This document shows, piece after piece, positions 32,723 through 40,851 of a stretch of DNA of 64,000 bases; position 1 is the first letter of the stretch; the number at the start of each line of letters is the position of its first letter. Source of the DNA: Profundibacter sp033851955 (GTDB taxonomy: Bacteria; Pseudomonadota; Alphaproteobacteria; Rhodobacterales; Rhodobacteraceae); assembly GCA_033851955.1 (NCBI GenBank), contig JAWSVK010000001.1, forward strand, positions 186,001 through 250,000, given 5' to 3'. Below the pieces are notes generated by a model that worked only from the letters and a program-made list of their open reading frames with translations, did no database searches and was not told where the DNA came from. The position numbers and the translations under genes are program-made.

Positions 32723-34114
32723 ATGTCTACACCCCCTAAAAATACGTTTCTGGACGCGCCTTTGGGGCGAACTTACGTCAAAACCGCATTGCCGATCATC
32801 TTTGTGATGAGCATGAGCGGCCTACTGGCCGTGGTCGATGCCTTGTTTTTGGGCCACTACGTTGGGGCCAAGGCGTTGGCGGCCGTGACCTTGATTTTCC
32901 CAGCCTATATGCTGACCATTGCGCTGGCGACTTTGGTTTCGTCGGGCATGTCCAGCCTGCTGGCGCGGCACCTGGGCGGCCATCGTCTGGATGAGGCGCG
33001 CGCCGTTTTTGCGAGCGCGCATGGTTTGGCATTGTTGGTATCGGTCGTTTTGATCCTGATGTTTCTGCTGTTTGGCCGGGACATTATCACCATGGCCGCT
33101 GGCGGATCGGATGACATCGCGCAAATGGCGCTGATCTATTTGCAGATCACGGTGTTGGTTTCGCCTGTGATGTTTGTGATGTCGCTCAACGCGGACGCTC
33201 TGCGAAATGAGGGCCACGTCGGCTTCATGGCCGCCATGAGTCTGCTGGTTTCCTTGGCCAACATCGGCTTTAATTATGTGCTGATCGCCCTTTTAGACAT
33301 GGGCGTTGCGGGTTCTGCATTGGGCACGGCTTTGGCACAGGCCTTGGCCTTGGTTATCATTTTGCTGTTTCGACATTCTGGCCGAACGATCCTGCATCCA
33401 AACGCGTTGTTGCAGCATCGCCTAACCCATGGCTGGAACGCCATTTTGGCGCTCGGTGCACCGCAGAGCCTAAATTTTATCGGTTTGGTCTTGGGGTCGG
33501 CCGCCACCCTAACCGCGTTGCAATTCGTCCAAAGCCAGTCCTATGACAGCACAGTTTCGGCATATGGCATCATCACTCGGGTCTTAACATTTACCTATTT
33601 GCCGCTGCTGGGCCTGTCCCATGCCATGCAAACCATCACCGGCAATAACTTTGGCGCGCGGCAGTGGCAGCGCACGAACGACAGCTTGAAAATCGGCGTG
33701 CTTGCGGCATTCCTCTATTGTTTGACTGTGCAAATCTTGGTGACAGTGTTTGCCCAGAACATCGGCCAGTTCTTTGTCGATGATCCGGTGGTGATTTCCG
33801 AAGTTGCCCGCATTTTGCCAATCATCATCACCGTGTTTTTCATCTCTGGACCGGTGATGATGATTGCGGCCTATTTCCAAGCCATCGGCGACGCCCGCCG
33901 TGCCGCAATTTTAAGCCTGACCAAACCCTATTTGTTTGCCCTGCCGCTGACGTTCATCTTGGCAGCAACAATCGGCGAGGTTGGCATTTGGTCATCAAGC
34001 CCAGTGGCGGAAGTTCTGCTATTGATTGTCACAATCGCCCTGCTCGCACAAACCGCGCGGCGTAAATCACTGGGCTGGGGTCTATTTCACAACATTTCAA
34101 AGGAAGTCCAATGA
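32723..34114 (+). CDS. MATE-family multidrug/metabolite exporter
   Basis: The 463-residue membrane protein has twelve hydrophobic segments in two homologous halves, typical of the MatE family, with PIIFVMSMSGLLAVVDALFLGHYVG at the first helix. It exports cationic or other small molecules against proton or sodium flow; the substrate is unknown. The ATG at 32723 is preferred because GGAG lies about 9 bases upstream; an upstream ATG at 32702 is possible. Its stop overlaps the start of the following small gene. Confidence 0.88.
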   Translation: MSTPPKNTFLDAPLGRTYVKTALPIIFVMSMSGLLAVVDALFLGHYVGAKALAAVTLIFPAYMLTIALATLVSSGMSSLLARHLGGHRLDEARAVFASAHGLALLVSVVLILMFLLFGRDIITMAAGGSDDIAQMALIYLQITVLVSPVMFVMSLNADALRNEGHVGFMAAMSLLVSLANIGFNYVLIALLDMGVAGSALGTALAQALALVIILLFRHSGRTILHPNALLQHRLTHGWNAILALGAPQSLNFIGLVLGSAATLTALQFVQSQSYDSTVSAYGIITRVLTFTYLPLLGLSHAMQTITGNNFGARQWQRTNDSLKIGVLAAFLYCLTVQILVTVFAQNIGQFFVDDPVVISEVARILPIIITVFFISGPVMMIAAYFQAIGDARRAAILSLTKPYLFALPLTFILAATIGEVGIWSSSPVAEVLLLIVTIALLAQTARRKSLGWGLFHNISKEVQ

Positions 34115-34539
34115 CACAGTCAATTCCTACATTGGCCGAGGCCAAACAACGCGCCAAAGACTTGCGCAACACGCTGGCGGAAAAAGGTAGCGACATCAGT
34201 CACTCAAACGCGTTGGAGCGCGTTGCACAGCAATACGGCTATCGCGATTGGAACAGCTTTCACGTGGCCGTCGGGAACCGCCCGCCCCAAGGTTGGGTCG
34301 TGGGGGAACATGTGCAAGGCGCATATCTGTCACAACGGTTTAAAGCCACTGTGGTCGCGATCGAACCCCTACGCCCCGGCTGGTTTCGCGTTGAGCTTGA
34401 CTTAAGCGAAGCCGTAGATGTCGTCACATTCGACAGCTTTTCTAATTTTCGCAAACGGATACGTGGCGTGGTTGGACCGCTTGGCACATCCGCCGAAAAA
34501 ACTTCCGATGGGGTGCCGCAACTGGTGATTGATGTCTGA
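34111..34539 (+). CDS. Small protein with Glyoxalase_8-type N-terminal domain
   Basis: The 142-residue protein begins with a helical module (LAEAKQRAKDLRNTL, then ALERVAQQYGYRDWNSFH) found in proteins annotated as glyoxalase-superfamily or conjugation-associated small proteins. The remainder (about 58-142) is beta-rich and unknown. It overlaps the MATE gene by 4 bases (ATGA), so it is made with the exporter. Neither metal ligands nor catalytic residues can be assigned, and the function is unknown. Confidence 0.6.
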   Translation: MTQSIPTLAEAKQRAKDLRNTLAEKGSDISHSNALERVAQQYGYRDWNSFHVAVGNRPPQGWVVGEHVQGAYLSQRFKATVVAIEPLRPGWFRVELDLSEAVDVVTFDSFSNFRKRIRGVVGPLGTSAEKTSDGVPQLVIDV

Positions 34540-34561
34540 ACCAATCACCCTTGCTCCTAAA

Positions 34562-34580
34562 TGCGATTTCATTGCAATTT
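34562..34580 (+). terminator. Weak terminator after the MATE operon
   Basis: TGCGAT-TTC-ATTGCA forms a 6-bp stem with one G-U pair and is followed by ATTTTC. It lies 22 bases past the stop codon. Confidence 0.4.
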
Positions 34581-34725
34581 TCTGCCTAAAAAAACATCAA
34601 TTGCTTTGAAACCGCTCTAATTTTGGGACTTCGCAAAACGCACCACGTTTTTCGCGGCCACATGCTTGTGCTACACTTCTGGAGCCGTATTTGCTTAGTC
34701 AGATTTTCCAACCAAGGTGGCTGTG

Positions 34726-35307
34726 ATGAAGCGCTTACACATTGTCGTTGTCGATACGAACAAGGAACGCGCCTTCCTGATTGTCGACGGGTTGGCGGGG
34801 GCGTCCGATTACAAAATCACGGTGATTGGCGACACCCATGGTTTGGCGCGGCAATTCGTGGCGCTTAATCCGGATATCATCCTGATTGATCTGCAAGATC
34901 CATCGCGCGACAGTTTTGAGCAAATCATCGCCGCCTCGAATGCCTCGGCGCGTCCCGTGGCGATGTTTGTCGATCAAAGCGATCAGCACATGATGCGATC
35001 CGCGATTGAAGCCGGCGTCAGCGCCTATGTTGTGGATGGGTTGCGCAAGGACAGGATCACGCCAGTCCTTGAGACCGCCATCGCAAGGTTTCATAAATTC
35101 CAACGGGTTCAAAAGGAGCTTGAGACAACAAAGGCGGCATTGGCGGAACGCAAAACCGTTGATCGCGCCAAAGGCTTGTTGATGAAAGCCCGCGGCATTT
35201 CTGAGGAAGAAGCCTATGCGTTGCTGCGCAAAACCGCCATGGATCAGGGAAAGCGGGTTTCAGAAGTGGCCAATGGTTTGGTCACAGCGGCGGGTCTTTT
35301 GTTATGA
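34726..35307 (+). CDS. nasT: NasT, ANTAR-domain antiterminator of nitrate assimilation
   Basis: The 193-residue protein has a receiver-like domain (residues 1-120, ILIDLQDPSRDS near 50) and a C-terminal ANTAR RNA-binding domain (about 125-190, with DRAKGLLMKARGISEEEAYALLRKTAM). In Paracoccus and Azotobacter NasT binds a two-hairpin RNA and prevents termination ahead of nitrate assimilation genes; NasS holds it until nitrate is present. The ATG at 34726 has AAGG 8 bases upstream; an in-frame GTG at 34717 is less likely. It overlaps nasS by 4 bases. The predicted RNA target lies at 36484-36554. Confidence 0.92.
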   Translation: MKRLHIVVVDTNKERAFLIVDGLAGASDYKITVIGDTHGLARQFVALNPDIILIDLQDPSRDSFEQIIAASNASARPVAMFVDQSDQHMMRSAIEAGVSAYVVDGLRKDRITPVLETAIARFHKFQRVQKELETTKAALAERKTVDRAKGLLMKARGISEEEAYALLRKTAMDQGKRVSEVANGLVTAAGLLL

Positions 35308-36464
35308 CACATTCCATCACGATAGGTTTCGTTCCCTTAACCGACGCCGCCCCGCTGATCGTCGCCCATGAAATGGGCTTTGCCAAAGAAGAAGGGTTGG
35401 ATGTCAATCTGCTGCGCGAGCAAAGCTGGGCCTCAATCCGCGATAAGCTGTCTTATGGCATCATTGATGCCGCGCATTTGCTGCTGCCAATGGCGATCGG
35501 TATGTCGCTAGGCGTTGCGCCTGTTAAAACCCAAATTGATTTCCCACTTGTTTTGAGCATGAATGGCAATGGCTTTGTCGCCAGCGCCAAATTGGCCGTC
35601 GCGCTCAAAGCGATTGGCAGTCGGATTGGCGACGCCCAAAGCTTTGGTCGCGCGATGATTAAACTGTCGCACAGCCAGCCAATTCCGGTGGCCGTGCCGT
35701 TTTTGCAAAGTATGCATGTGACGATGCTGCGCCACCTGATCACCCAGATGGGTGGACGGCCAGAAGATGTGTTTGATTTTCGCGTGGCCTCGCCGTCAAA
35801 GATCGAACAACTGCTGACCGACGGGGATGTTGATGGGTTTATGGTCGGCGCACCTTGGGCCAGCAGCGCCGTTGAAAACAGTGCTGGGCAGTTGATGCTC
35901 ACCTCAAACACAATCTGGCAAGGCGCTCCGGACAAGGTGTTGGGCCTGCGTCATGATTGGGTGCAAGAAAACACCGAGGCCGCAATCCGCCTGACCCGCG
36001 CAATTTATCGTGCCGCAAATTGGGCGTCTGAACACAGCAACTCTGCCGTTGTGAGCGAAATTTTATCCCGCCCTTGTTATCTTGATCTGGCCGCAAACCT
36101 GATCGAGAATAACCTGTGTGGCGAGACAATCGTGAACCAAAGTGGCCAGCAGATAATTGACCCTCTTGCACAGCGGCTCGATGCTCGGTGCATTGGCTTT
36201 CCATGGCAAAGTGCTGCTGCATTCATTGCCCAGAAAAATGCGGCCTATTGGGATATTGATCCTAAATGCGCACGCCATATGGCAAGCAAGATTTGCCGAC
36301 CCGACATCTATCGACAAGCACTGGAATCAGTTGGTGCGCCCCTGCCCTCGGCAAATCAAAAGGTTGAAGGCAGTTTGCATTTTGAAACCGAAGTGCCCGG
36401 TCTCAACAATCCCGTTTTGGGACCAGATGCCTTTTTTAATGGCAAAACTTTCGACCCTGCCTAA
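35304..36464 (+). CDS. nasS: NasS, cytoplasmic nitrate/nitrite sensor
   Basis: The 386-residue protein is an NrtA/CmpA-type binding-protein fold (ITIGFVPLTDAAPLIVAHEMGFAKEEG at the start, VNLLREQSWASIRDKLSYG near residue 34). It begins straight into the fold with no signal peptide, so it stays in the cytoplasm, as NasS does. It is coupled to nasT by an ATGA overlap. In the known system NasS binds NasT in the absence of nitrate and releases it on nitrate binding. It resembles NrtA encoded just downstream and probably arose from it by duplication. Confidence 0.9.
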   Translation: MTHSITIGFVPLTDAAPLIVAHEMGFAKEEGLDVNLLREQSWASIRDKLSYGIIDAAHLLLPMAIGMSLGVAPVKTQIDFPLVLSMNGNGFVASAKLAVALKAIGSRIGDAQSFGRAMIKLSHSQPIPVAVPFLQSMHVTMLRHLITQMGGRPEDVFDFRVASPSKIEQLLTDGDVDGFMVGAPWASSAVENSAGQLMLTSNTIWQGAPDKVLGLRHDWVQENTEAAIRLTRAIYRAANWASEHSNSAVVSEILSRPCYLDLAANLIENNLCGETIVNQSGQQIIDPLAQRLDARCIGFPWQSAAAFIAQKNAAYWDIDPKCARHMASKICRPDIYRQALESVGAPLPSANQKVEGSLHFETEVPGLNNPVLGPDAFFNGKTFDPA

Positions 36465-36483
36465 AATTTGCACAGTAAATAAA

Positions 36484-36554
36484 CGACAGAGCCGTTGACC
36501 TATCATGCAGTTCTTTTTATTTTGAAGCCAGCTATGACAACGAAGTCATAAGCT
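36484..36554 (+). promoter_or_regulatory. Two-hairpin ANTAR target RNA in the nas leader
   Basis: Hairpin 1: CGAC (36484-36487), loop AGAGCC, GTTG (36494-36497). Hairpin 2: AGCTATGAC (36530-36538), loop AACGAA, GTCAT-a-AGCT (36545-36554). Both loops are six bases long with A at position 1 and G at position 4, the defining feature of ANTAR-binding RNAs. A third small hairpin (TGCCC/GGGCA) is at 36556-36570. The element lies between nasS and nrtA. Confidence 0.78.
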
Positions 36555-36583
36555 TTGCCCAGATCGGGCATCCACCAAGCAAC

Positions 36584-36644
36584 GCCGCTTTATTCAAATG
36601 CACAGTGCCCTTTGCCCTGTCGCGTTTCGATAAGGCGGCTTTTT
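36584..36644 (+). terminator. Leader terminator controlled by NasT
   Basis: GCCGCTTTAT (36584-36593) pairs with ATAAGGCGGC (36630-36639), with one G-U pair; pairing continues inwards (ACAG with CTGT at 36602-36605 and 36617-36620). TTTTT follows at 36640-36644. It ends 17 bases before the nrtA start, so it would stop transcription of the whole operon unless NasT acts. Confidence 0.82.
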
Positions 36645-36661
36645 CATTTTGGAGTACAGGA

Positions 36662-37996
36662 ATGCGTCTAAGACCCACTTTGTTTTCATCGGCCTTTTGC
36701 ATTCTGGCGGCTTTTCCAGTGGTCGCCGAAATGTTGGAGGTTGAAAAAGACGAGCTTAAGTTCGGGTTTATCAAACTGACCGATATGGCGCCTTTGGCGA
36801 TCGCCTATGAGATGGGCTATTTTGAAGACGAGGGCCTCTACGTCACGCTGGAAGCGCAAGCCAACTGGAAAGTGCTTTTGGATGGCGTGATCGACGGCAC
36901 TTTGGACGGGGCGCATATGTTGGCGGGTCAACCGCTGGCCGCGACCATTGGATTTGGCACCAAAGCCCATATCGTGACGCCAATCTCGATGGATTTGAAC
37001 GGCAACGGCATTACGGTCTCAAACGCGGTTTGGGATGAGATGAAACAATACATCCCCGTTGACGCCAACGGCAAACCCATCCACCCGATTTCCGCCAAGG
37101 CGTTGAAACCTATCATTGAGCGGCTCAAAGACGAGGGCGAAGCGTTTAACATGGGCATGGTTTTTCCGGTCTCGACCCAAAATTACGAGCTGCGCTATTG
37201 GTTGGCGGCGGGAGGTATTCACCCCGGGTTTTACACGGCTGACAACGTGTCGGGCCAGATCGATGCGGATGTGTTGCTGTCCGTGACCCCACCGCCGCAA
37301 ATGCCAATCACCATGGAAGCGGGCACGATTTCAGGCTACAGCGTTGGCGAACCGTGGAATCAAGCGGCCGTGTTCAAAGGCATTGGCGTTCCGGTCATCA
37401 CCGACCAAGAAATCTGGAACAACAATCCGGAAAAAGTCTTTGGCCTGACCCAAGAGTTTACCGAGAAATACCCAAACACCACCTTGGCCCTGACCAAAGC
37501 ATTGATCCGTGCAGCGCAGTGGTTGGATGCTGACAACAACGCCAATCGCGCCGAGGCTGTGGAAATTCTCAGCCACTCTGAATATGTCGGGGCCGACGCC
37601 GAAGTGATCGCAAGTTCGATGACCGGCACCTTTGAATTTGAAAAGGGTGACAGACGCGACAGCCCCGATTTCAACGTGTTTTACCGCTACAACGCGACCT
37701 ACCCGTTTTATTCGGATGCGATCTGGTACCTGACCCAAATGCGCCGTTGGGGACAGATCACCGAGCCCAAATCAGCCGCATGGTACGACGCCGTGGCCCG
37801 CGATGTTTACAAGCCTGACATCTACCTAAAAGCCGCGCAAATGCTGATTGATGAGGGCCACATCAAAGCCCAAGACATCCCGTTCGACACCGACGGATAC
37901 AAGCCAAAAACGGACGCCTTTATCGACGGCATCGCTTATGACGGCAAAAAACCACTGGCCTACCTCCAAGCTCTTGAAATCGGTCTAAAAGACTAA
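36662..37996 (+). CDS. nrtA: Periplasmic nitrate-binding protein NrtA
   Basis: The 444-residue protein has an N-terminal signal peptide (LFSSAFCILAAFPVVAEML) followed by the NrtA/CmpA binding fold: KFGFIKLTDMAPLAIAYEMGYFEDEG, VLLDGVIDGTLDGAHMLAGQPLA, and SGYSVGEPWNQAAV in the ligand pocket. It captures nitrate or nitrite for NrtB and NrtCD. The ATG at 36662 is chosen because it starts the signal peptide and has GGAG about 8 bases upstream. It is the first gene behind the NasT-controlled leader. Confidence 0.92.
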   Translation: MRLRPTLFSSAFCILAAFPVVAEMLEVEKDELKFGFIKLTDMAPLAIAYEMGYFEDEGLYVTLEAQANWKVLLDGVIDGTLDGAHMLAGQPLAATIGFGTKAHIVTPISMDLNGNGITVSNAVWDEMKQYIPVDANGKPIHPISAKALKPIIERLKDEGEAFNMGMVFPVSTQNYELRYWLAAGGIHPGFYTADNVSGQIDADVLLSVTPPPQMPITMEAGTISGYSVGEPWNQAAVFKGIGVPVITDQEIWNNNPEKVFGLTQEFTEKYPNTTLALTKALIRAAQWLDADNNANRAEAVEILSHSEYVGADAEVIASSMTGTFEFEKGDRRDSPDFNVFYRYNATYPFYSDAIWYLTQMRRWGQITEPKSAAWYDAVARDVYKPDIYLKAAQMLIDEGHIKAQDIPFDTDGYKPKTDAFIDGIAYDGKKPLAYLQALEIGLKD

Positions 37997-38065
37997 TCCT
38001 TACCGCAATAATGACCCCACTTGGCGGATGTACCGTCGAGCAGGCAAACCGGAAAAGAAGAAATC

Positions 38066-39139
38066 ATGACAGCCATTGCAGACCCCAAAATGGACAAAGA
38101 GGCCCGCAAAGAACGGTTCTTCTCAAAGGTCAACAAACTGGACAAATATGTCTCGGTCCTTGGCCTTGCTTGGATCACGCCGTTGCTGAAAATTGCCGGT
38201 GGAGATGATCTGAAGTCCAACGGCAAAGAGATTTGGCGCCTGTTCGGCGTGCCGCTATTAGCGATTATCCTGTTCCTTGGCGCATGGGGGGCTTTGGCGC
38301 CAAAGGTTGTGACATCGCTTGGGGCTGTGCCGGGTCCTTCGCAAGTGTGGGATCAGTTTTTGAACCTGAGTGCTGACCATGATCGCCAGCGTGATAAAGC
38401 AGCCGCGTTTTATGAGCGCCAAGATCTGCGTAATGCCAAGCTGATAGAAGATGGCAAAGCCGATAAGGTGAAACACCGCAGTTTTACGGGCGCTCCGACT
38501 TATTTTGATCAAATTTGGACATCCCTTATAACGGTCTTCTTTGGCTTTTTGATCGGCACCGCTATTGCCATTCCTCTGGGGATCGCGGGCGGCCTATCGC
38601 CGCTGGTCGCCGCGGGTATGAACCCGATCATCCAGATCTTCAAACCCGTGTCTCCGCTGGCATGGTTGCCAATCGTAACGATGGTGGTTTCCGCCACTGT
38701 GGCCTCGACCGATCCGCTGCTTGAAAAGTCGTTTCTGGTGTCTGCGATCACCGTGACGCTCTGTTCAATCTGGCCCACTTTGATCAACACAACGCTTGGC
38801 GTCGCCAGCATCGACAAAGATTTGGTGAATGTCGGCAAAGTCCTGAAACTGGGCACTTGGACCAAGATCACCAAACTTGTGTTGCCCTCGGCCCTGCCCC
38901 TGATTTTTACGGGCCTGCGCCTGTCTTTGGGTGTGGGTTGGATGGTTTTGATCGCGGCAGAGATGCTGGCGCAAAACCCCGGTTTGGGCAAATTCGTCTG
39001 GGATGAATTCCAAAACGGATCGAGCCAGTCTTTGGCCAAAATCATGGTCGCCGTTTTGACCATCGGTGTCATCGGCTACATGTTGGATCGGTTGATGTTT
39101 GCCCTGCAATCCATGTTCACCTTTTCGAAGGACCGGTAA
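38066..39139 (+). CDS. nrtB: Nitrate ABC transporter permease NrtB
   Basis: The 357-residue permease has a long charged N-terminal part with one membrane segment near residue 70, a spacer of about 60 charged residues, and then the BPD-type permease core (about 155-355). The docking loop VGKVLKLGTWTKITKLVLPSALP is near residue 270. It moves nitrate through the inner membrane with NrtA and NrtCD. The ATG at 38066 has AAGAAG upstream; a TTG at 38021 is less likely. It ends 2 bases before nrtCD. Confidence 0.9.
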   Translation: MTAIADPKMDKEARKERFFSKVNKLDKYVSVLGLAWITPLLKIAGGDDLKSNGKEIWRLFGVPLLAIILFLGAWGALAPKVVTSLGAVPGPSQVWDQFLNLSADHDRQRDKAAAFYERQDLRNAKLIEDGKADKVKHRSFTGAPTYFDQIWTSLITVFFGFLIGTAIAIPLGIAGGLSPLVAAGMNPIIQIFKPVSPLAWLPIVTMVVSATVASTDPLLEKSFLVSAITVTLCSIWPTLINTTLGVASIDKDLVNVGKVLKLGTWTKITKLVLPSALPLIFTGLRLSLGVGWMVLIAAEMLAQNPGLGKFVWDEFQNGSSQSLAKIMVAVLTIGVIGYMLDRLMFALQSMFTFSKDR

Positions 39140-39141
39140 CA

Positions 39142-40851
39142 ATGAGCATTCTTTCCCTCAAAAATGTAAGTAAATCTTATGGCAGCAACAACATTCTGCG
39201 CGACATCAACCTAGAAGTCGCGCAGGGTGAATTCATCGCCATCTTGGGGTTTTCCGGATCAGGCAAATCAACCTTGATGAACATCTTGGCGGGCTTGGAC
39301 ACCGCTGACAGCGGCGACGTTCACTATAATGGCAAGCCCATCACAGGCCCCAGCCCTGAACGCGGGCTGGTGTTTCAAAGCTATTCATTAATGCCGTGGT
39401 TAACGGTAAAGGGCAATGTCGCCTTGGCTGTGAACGCCGTCCACAAAAGAAAATCCAGCGCCGAGCGGGCGGATTTGGTGACGCATTATGTCGACATGGT
39501 GGGCTTGAGCCATGCCATGGAGCGTCGCCCGTCAGAATTGTCCGGTGGCATGCGCCAACGGGTTTCAGTGGCGCGCGCCTTGGCCATGCAGCCTGACGTT
39601 TTATTGCTGGATGAGCCTTTGTCCGCCTTGGACGCCCTAACCCGTGCCAATCTGCAAGACGAGATCGAAGCGATCAGCCAGATCGAGGAAAAGACCATTG
39701 TCTTGATCACCAATGACGTGGACGAAGCGATCTTGTTGGCCGACCGTATTATTCCGCTCACCCCTGGCCCAAACGCGAGTTTCGGCCCCGATTTCACCGT
39801 CAACATCCCGCGCCCGCGGGACCGCACGAAAATGAACGACAGCGCAGAGTTCATCGCATTGCGCGGGGCGATCACCAAATATTTGATGGATGTCGGGTTT
39901 GAAGCCGCCTCTGCCAAAAAACGTGTCCTACCGGATGTAACAGCCGCGCACCAATTGGCCCCAGCCGCCTTTCGCAAGGCCAGCGTATCGCAAACCGTTT
40001 ATGAAGATCGCTACTTGCAATTCTCCAAGGTCCATAAAATCTACCCCACAGCAAAAGGCCCGCTCACTGTTGTTGAAGATTTTGAAATGACACTGAAAAA
40101 AGGGGAGTTCGTTTCAATCATTGGCCACTCTGGATGTGGTAAATCGACGGCTCTGACCATGGCAGCAGGGCTAAACTCGATCTCAAAGGGCGGGATAATT
40201 CTGGACGGAAAACACGTCGAGGGCGCGGACCCCGAACGCGCCGTGGTGTTTCAGGCGCCGTGCTTGTTTCCATGGTTGTCTGCCAAGGAAAACGTCGCGA
40301 TTGGCGCCGACAAAGTCTACCCCAAAGCCAGCCGCCAAGAACGCCAAGACGTTGTCGAATACTATCTGGAACGCGTCGGTTTGGCCGACAGCATGGATAA
40401 GCCCGCAGGCGACATGTCAAACGGTATGCAGCAACGCGTCGGCATCGCAAGGGCCTTTGCCCTGTCGCCCAAATTACTGCTGCTGGATGAGCCATTTGGC
40501 ATGCTCGACAGTCTGACCCGTTGGGAGCTGCAAGAGGTGCTGATGGAGGTTTGGTCCAAGACCAAAGTGACCGCCATTTGCGTCACACACGATGTGGACG
40601 AAGCCGTATTGCTGTCGGATCGCGTCTGTATGATGACCAACGGACCACACGCCAAAGTTGGCAAGATGATGTCGGTTGACCTGCCGCGCCCACGTACCCG
40701 CAAAGCATTGCTGGAGCATCCCGATTACTACAGGTATCGCGCAGAAGTTTTGCAGTTTCTAGAAGACTATGAACATGGCGACCCGATCCCCGAGAACGGT
40801 GAATGCTCGGGTGACAAACACATCAAATCCCAAACAGGAGAGGCTGCATAA
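39142..40851 (+). CDS. nrtCD: Nitrate ABC transporter ATPase with two fused domains (NrtC/NrtD type)
   Basis: The 569-residue protein holds two complete ABC domains. Domain 1 (about 1-260): Walker A Gly36-Thr44, signature LSGGM near 133, Walker B VLLLDEPLSALD, but the H-loop reads TND with Asn191 instead of histidine. Domain 2 (about 290-550): Walker A Gly328-Thr336, signature changed to MSNGM (425-429), Walker B LLLLDEPFGMLDS, and a normal H-loop His483. In a head-to-tail pair this gives one site with both changes and one intact site. There is no NrtA-like extension as in cyanobacterial NrtC. The stop overlaps nirB by one base. Confidence 0.88.
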   Translation: MSILSLKNVSKSYGSNNILRDINLEVAQGEFIAILGFSGSGKSTLMNILAGLDTADSGDVHYNGKPITGPSPERGLVFQSYSLMPWLTVKGNVALAVNAVHKRKSSAERADLVTHYVDMVGLSHAMERRPSELSGGMRQRVSVARALAMQPDVLLLDEPLSALDALTRANLQDEIEAISQIEEKTIVLITNDVDEAILLADRIIPLTPGPNASFGPDFTVNIPRPRDRTKMNDSAEFIALRGAITKYLMDVGFEAASAKKRVLPDVTAAHQLAPAAFRKASVSQTVYEDRYLQFSKVHKIYPTAKGPLTVVEDFEMTLKKGEFVSIIGHSGCGKSTALTMAAGLNSISKGGIILDGKHVEGADPERAVVFQAPCLFPWLSAKENVAIGADKVYPKASRQERQDVVEYYLERVGLADSMDKPAGDMSNGMQQRVGIARAFALSPKLLLLDEPFGMLDSLTRWELQEVLMEVWSKTKVTAICVTHDVDEAVLLSDRVCMMTNGPHAKVGKMMSVDLPRPRTRKALLEHPDYYRYRAEVLQFLEDYEHGDPIPENGECSGDKHIKSQTGEAA

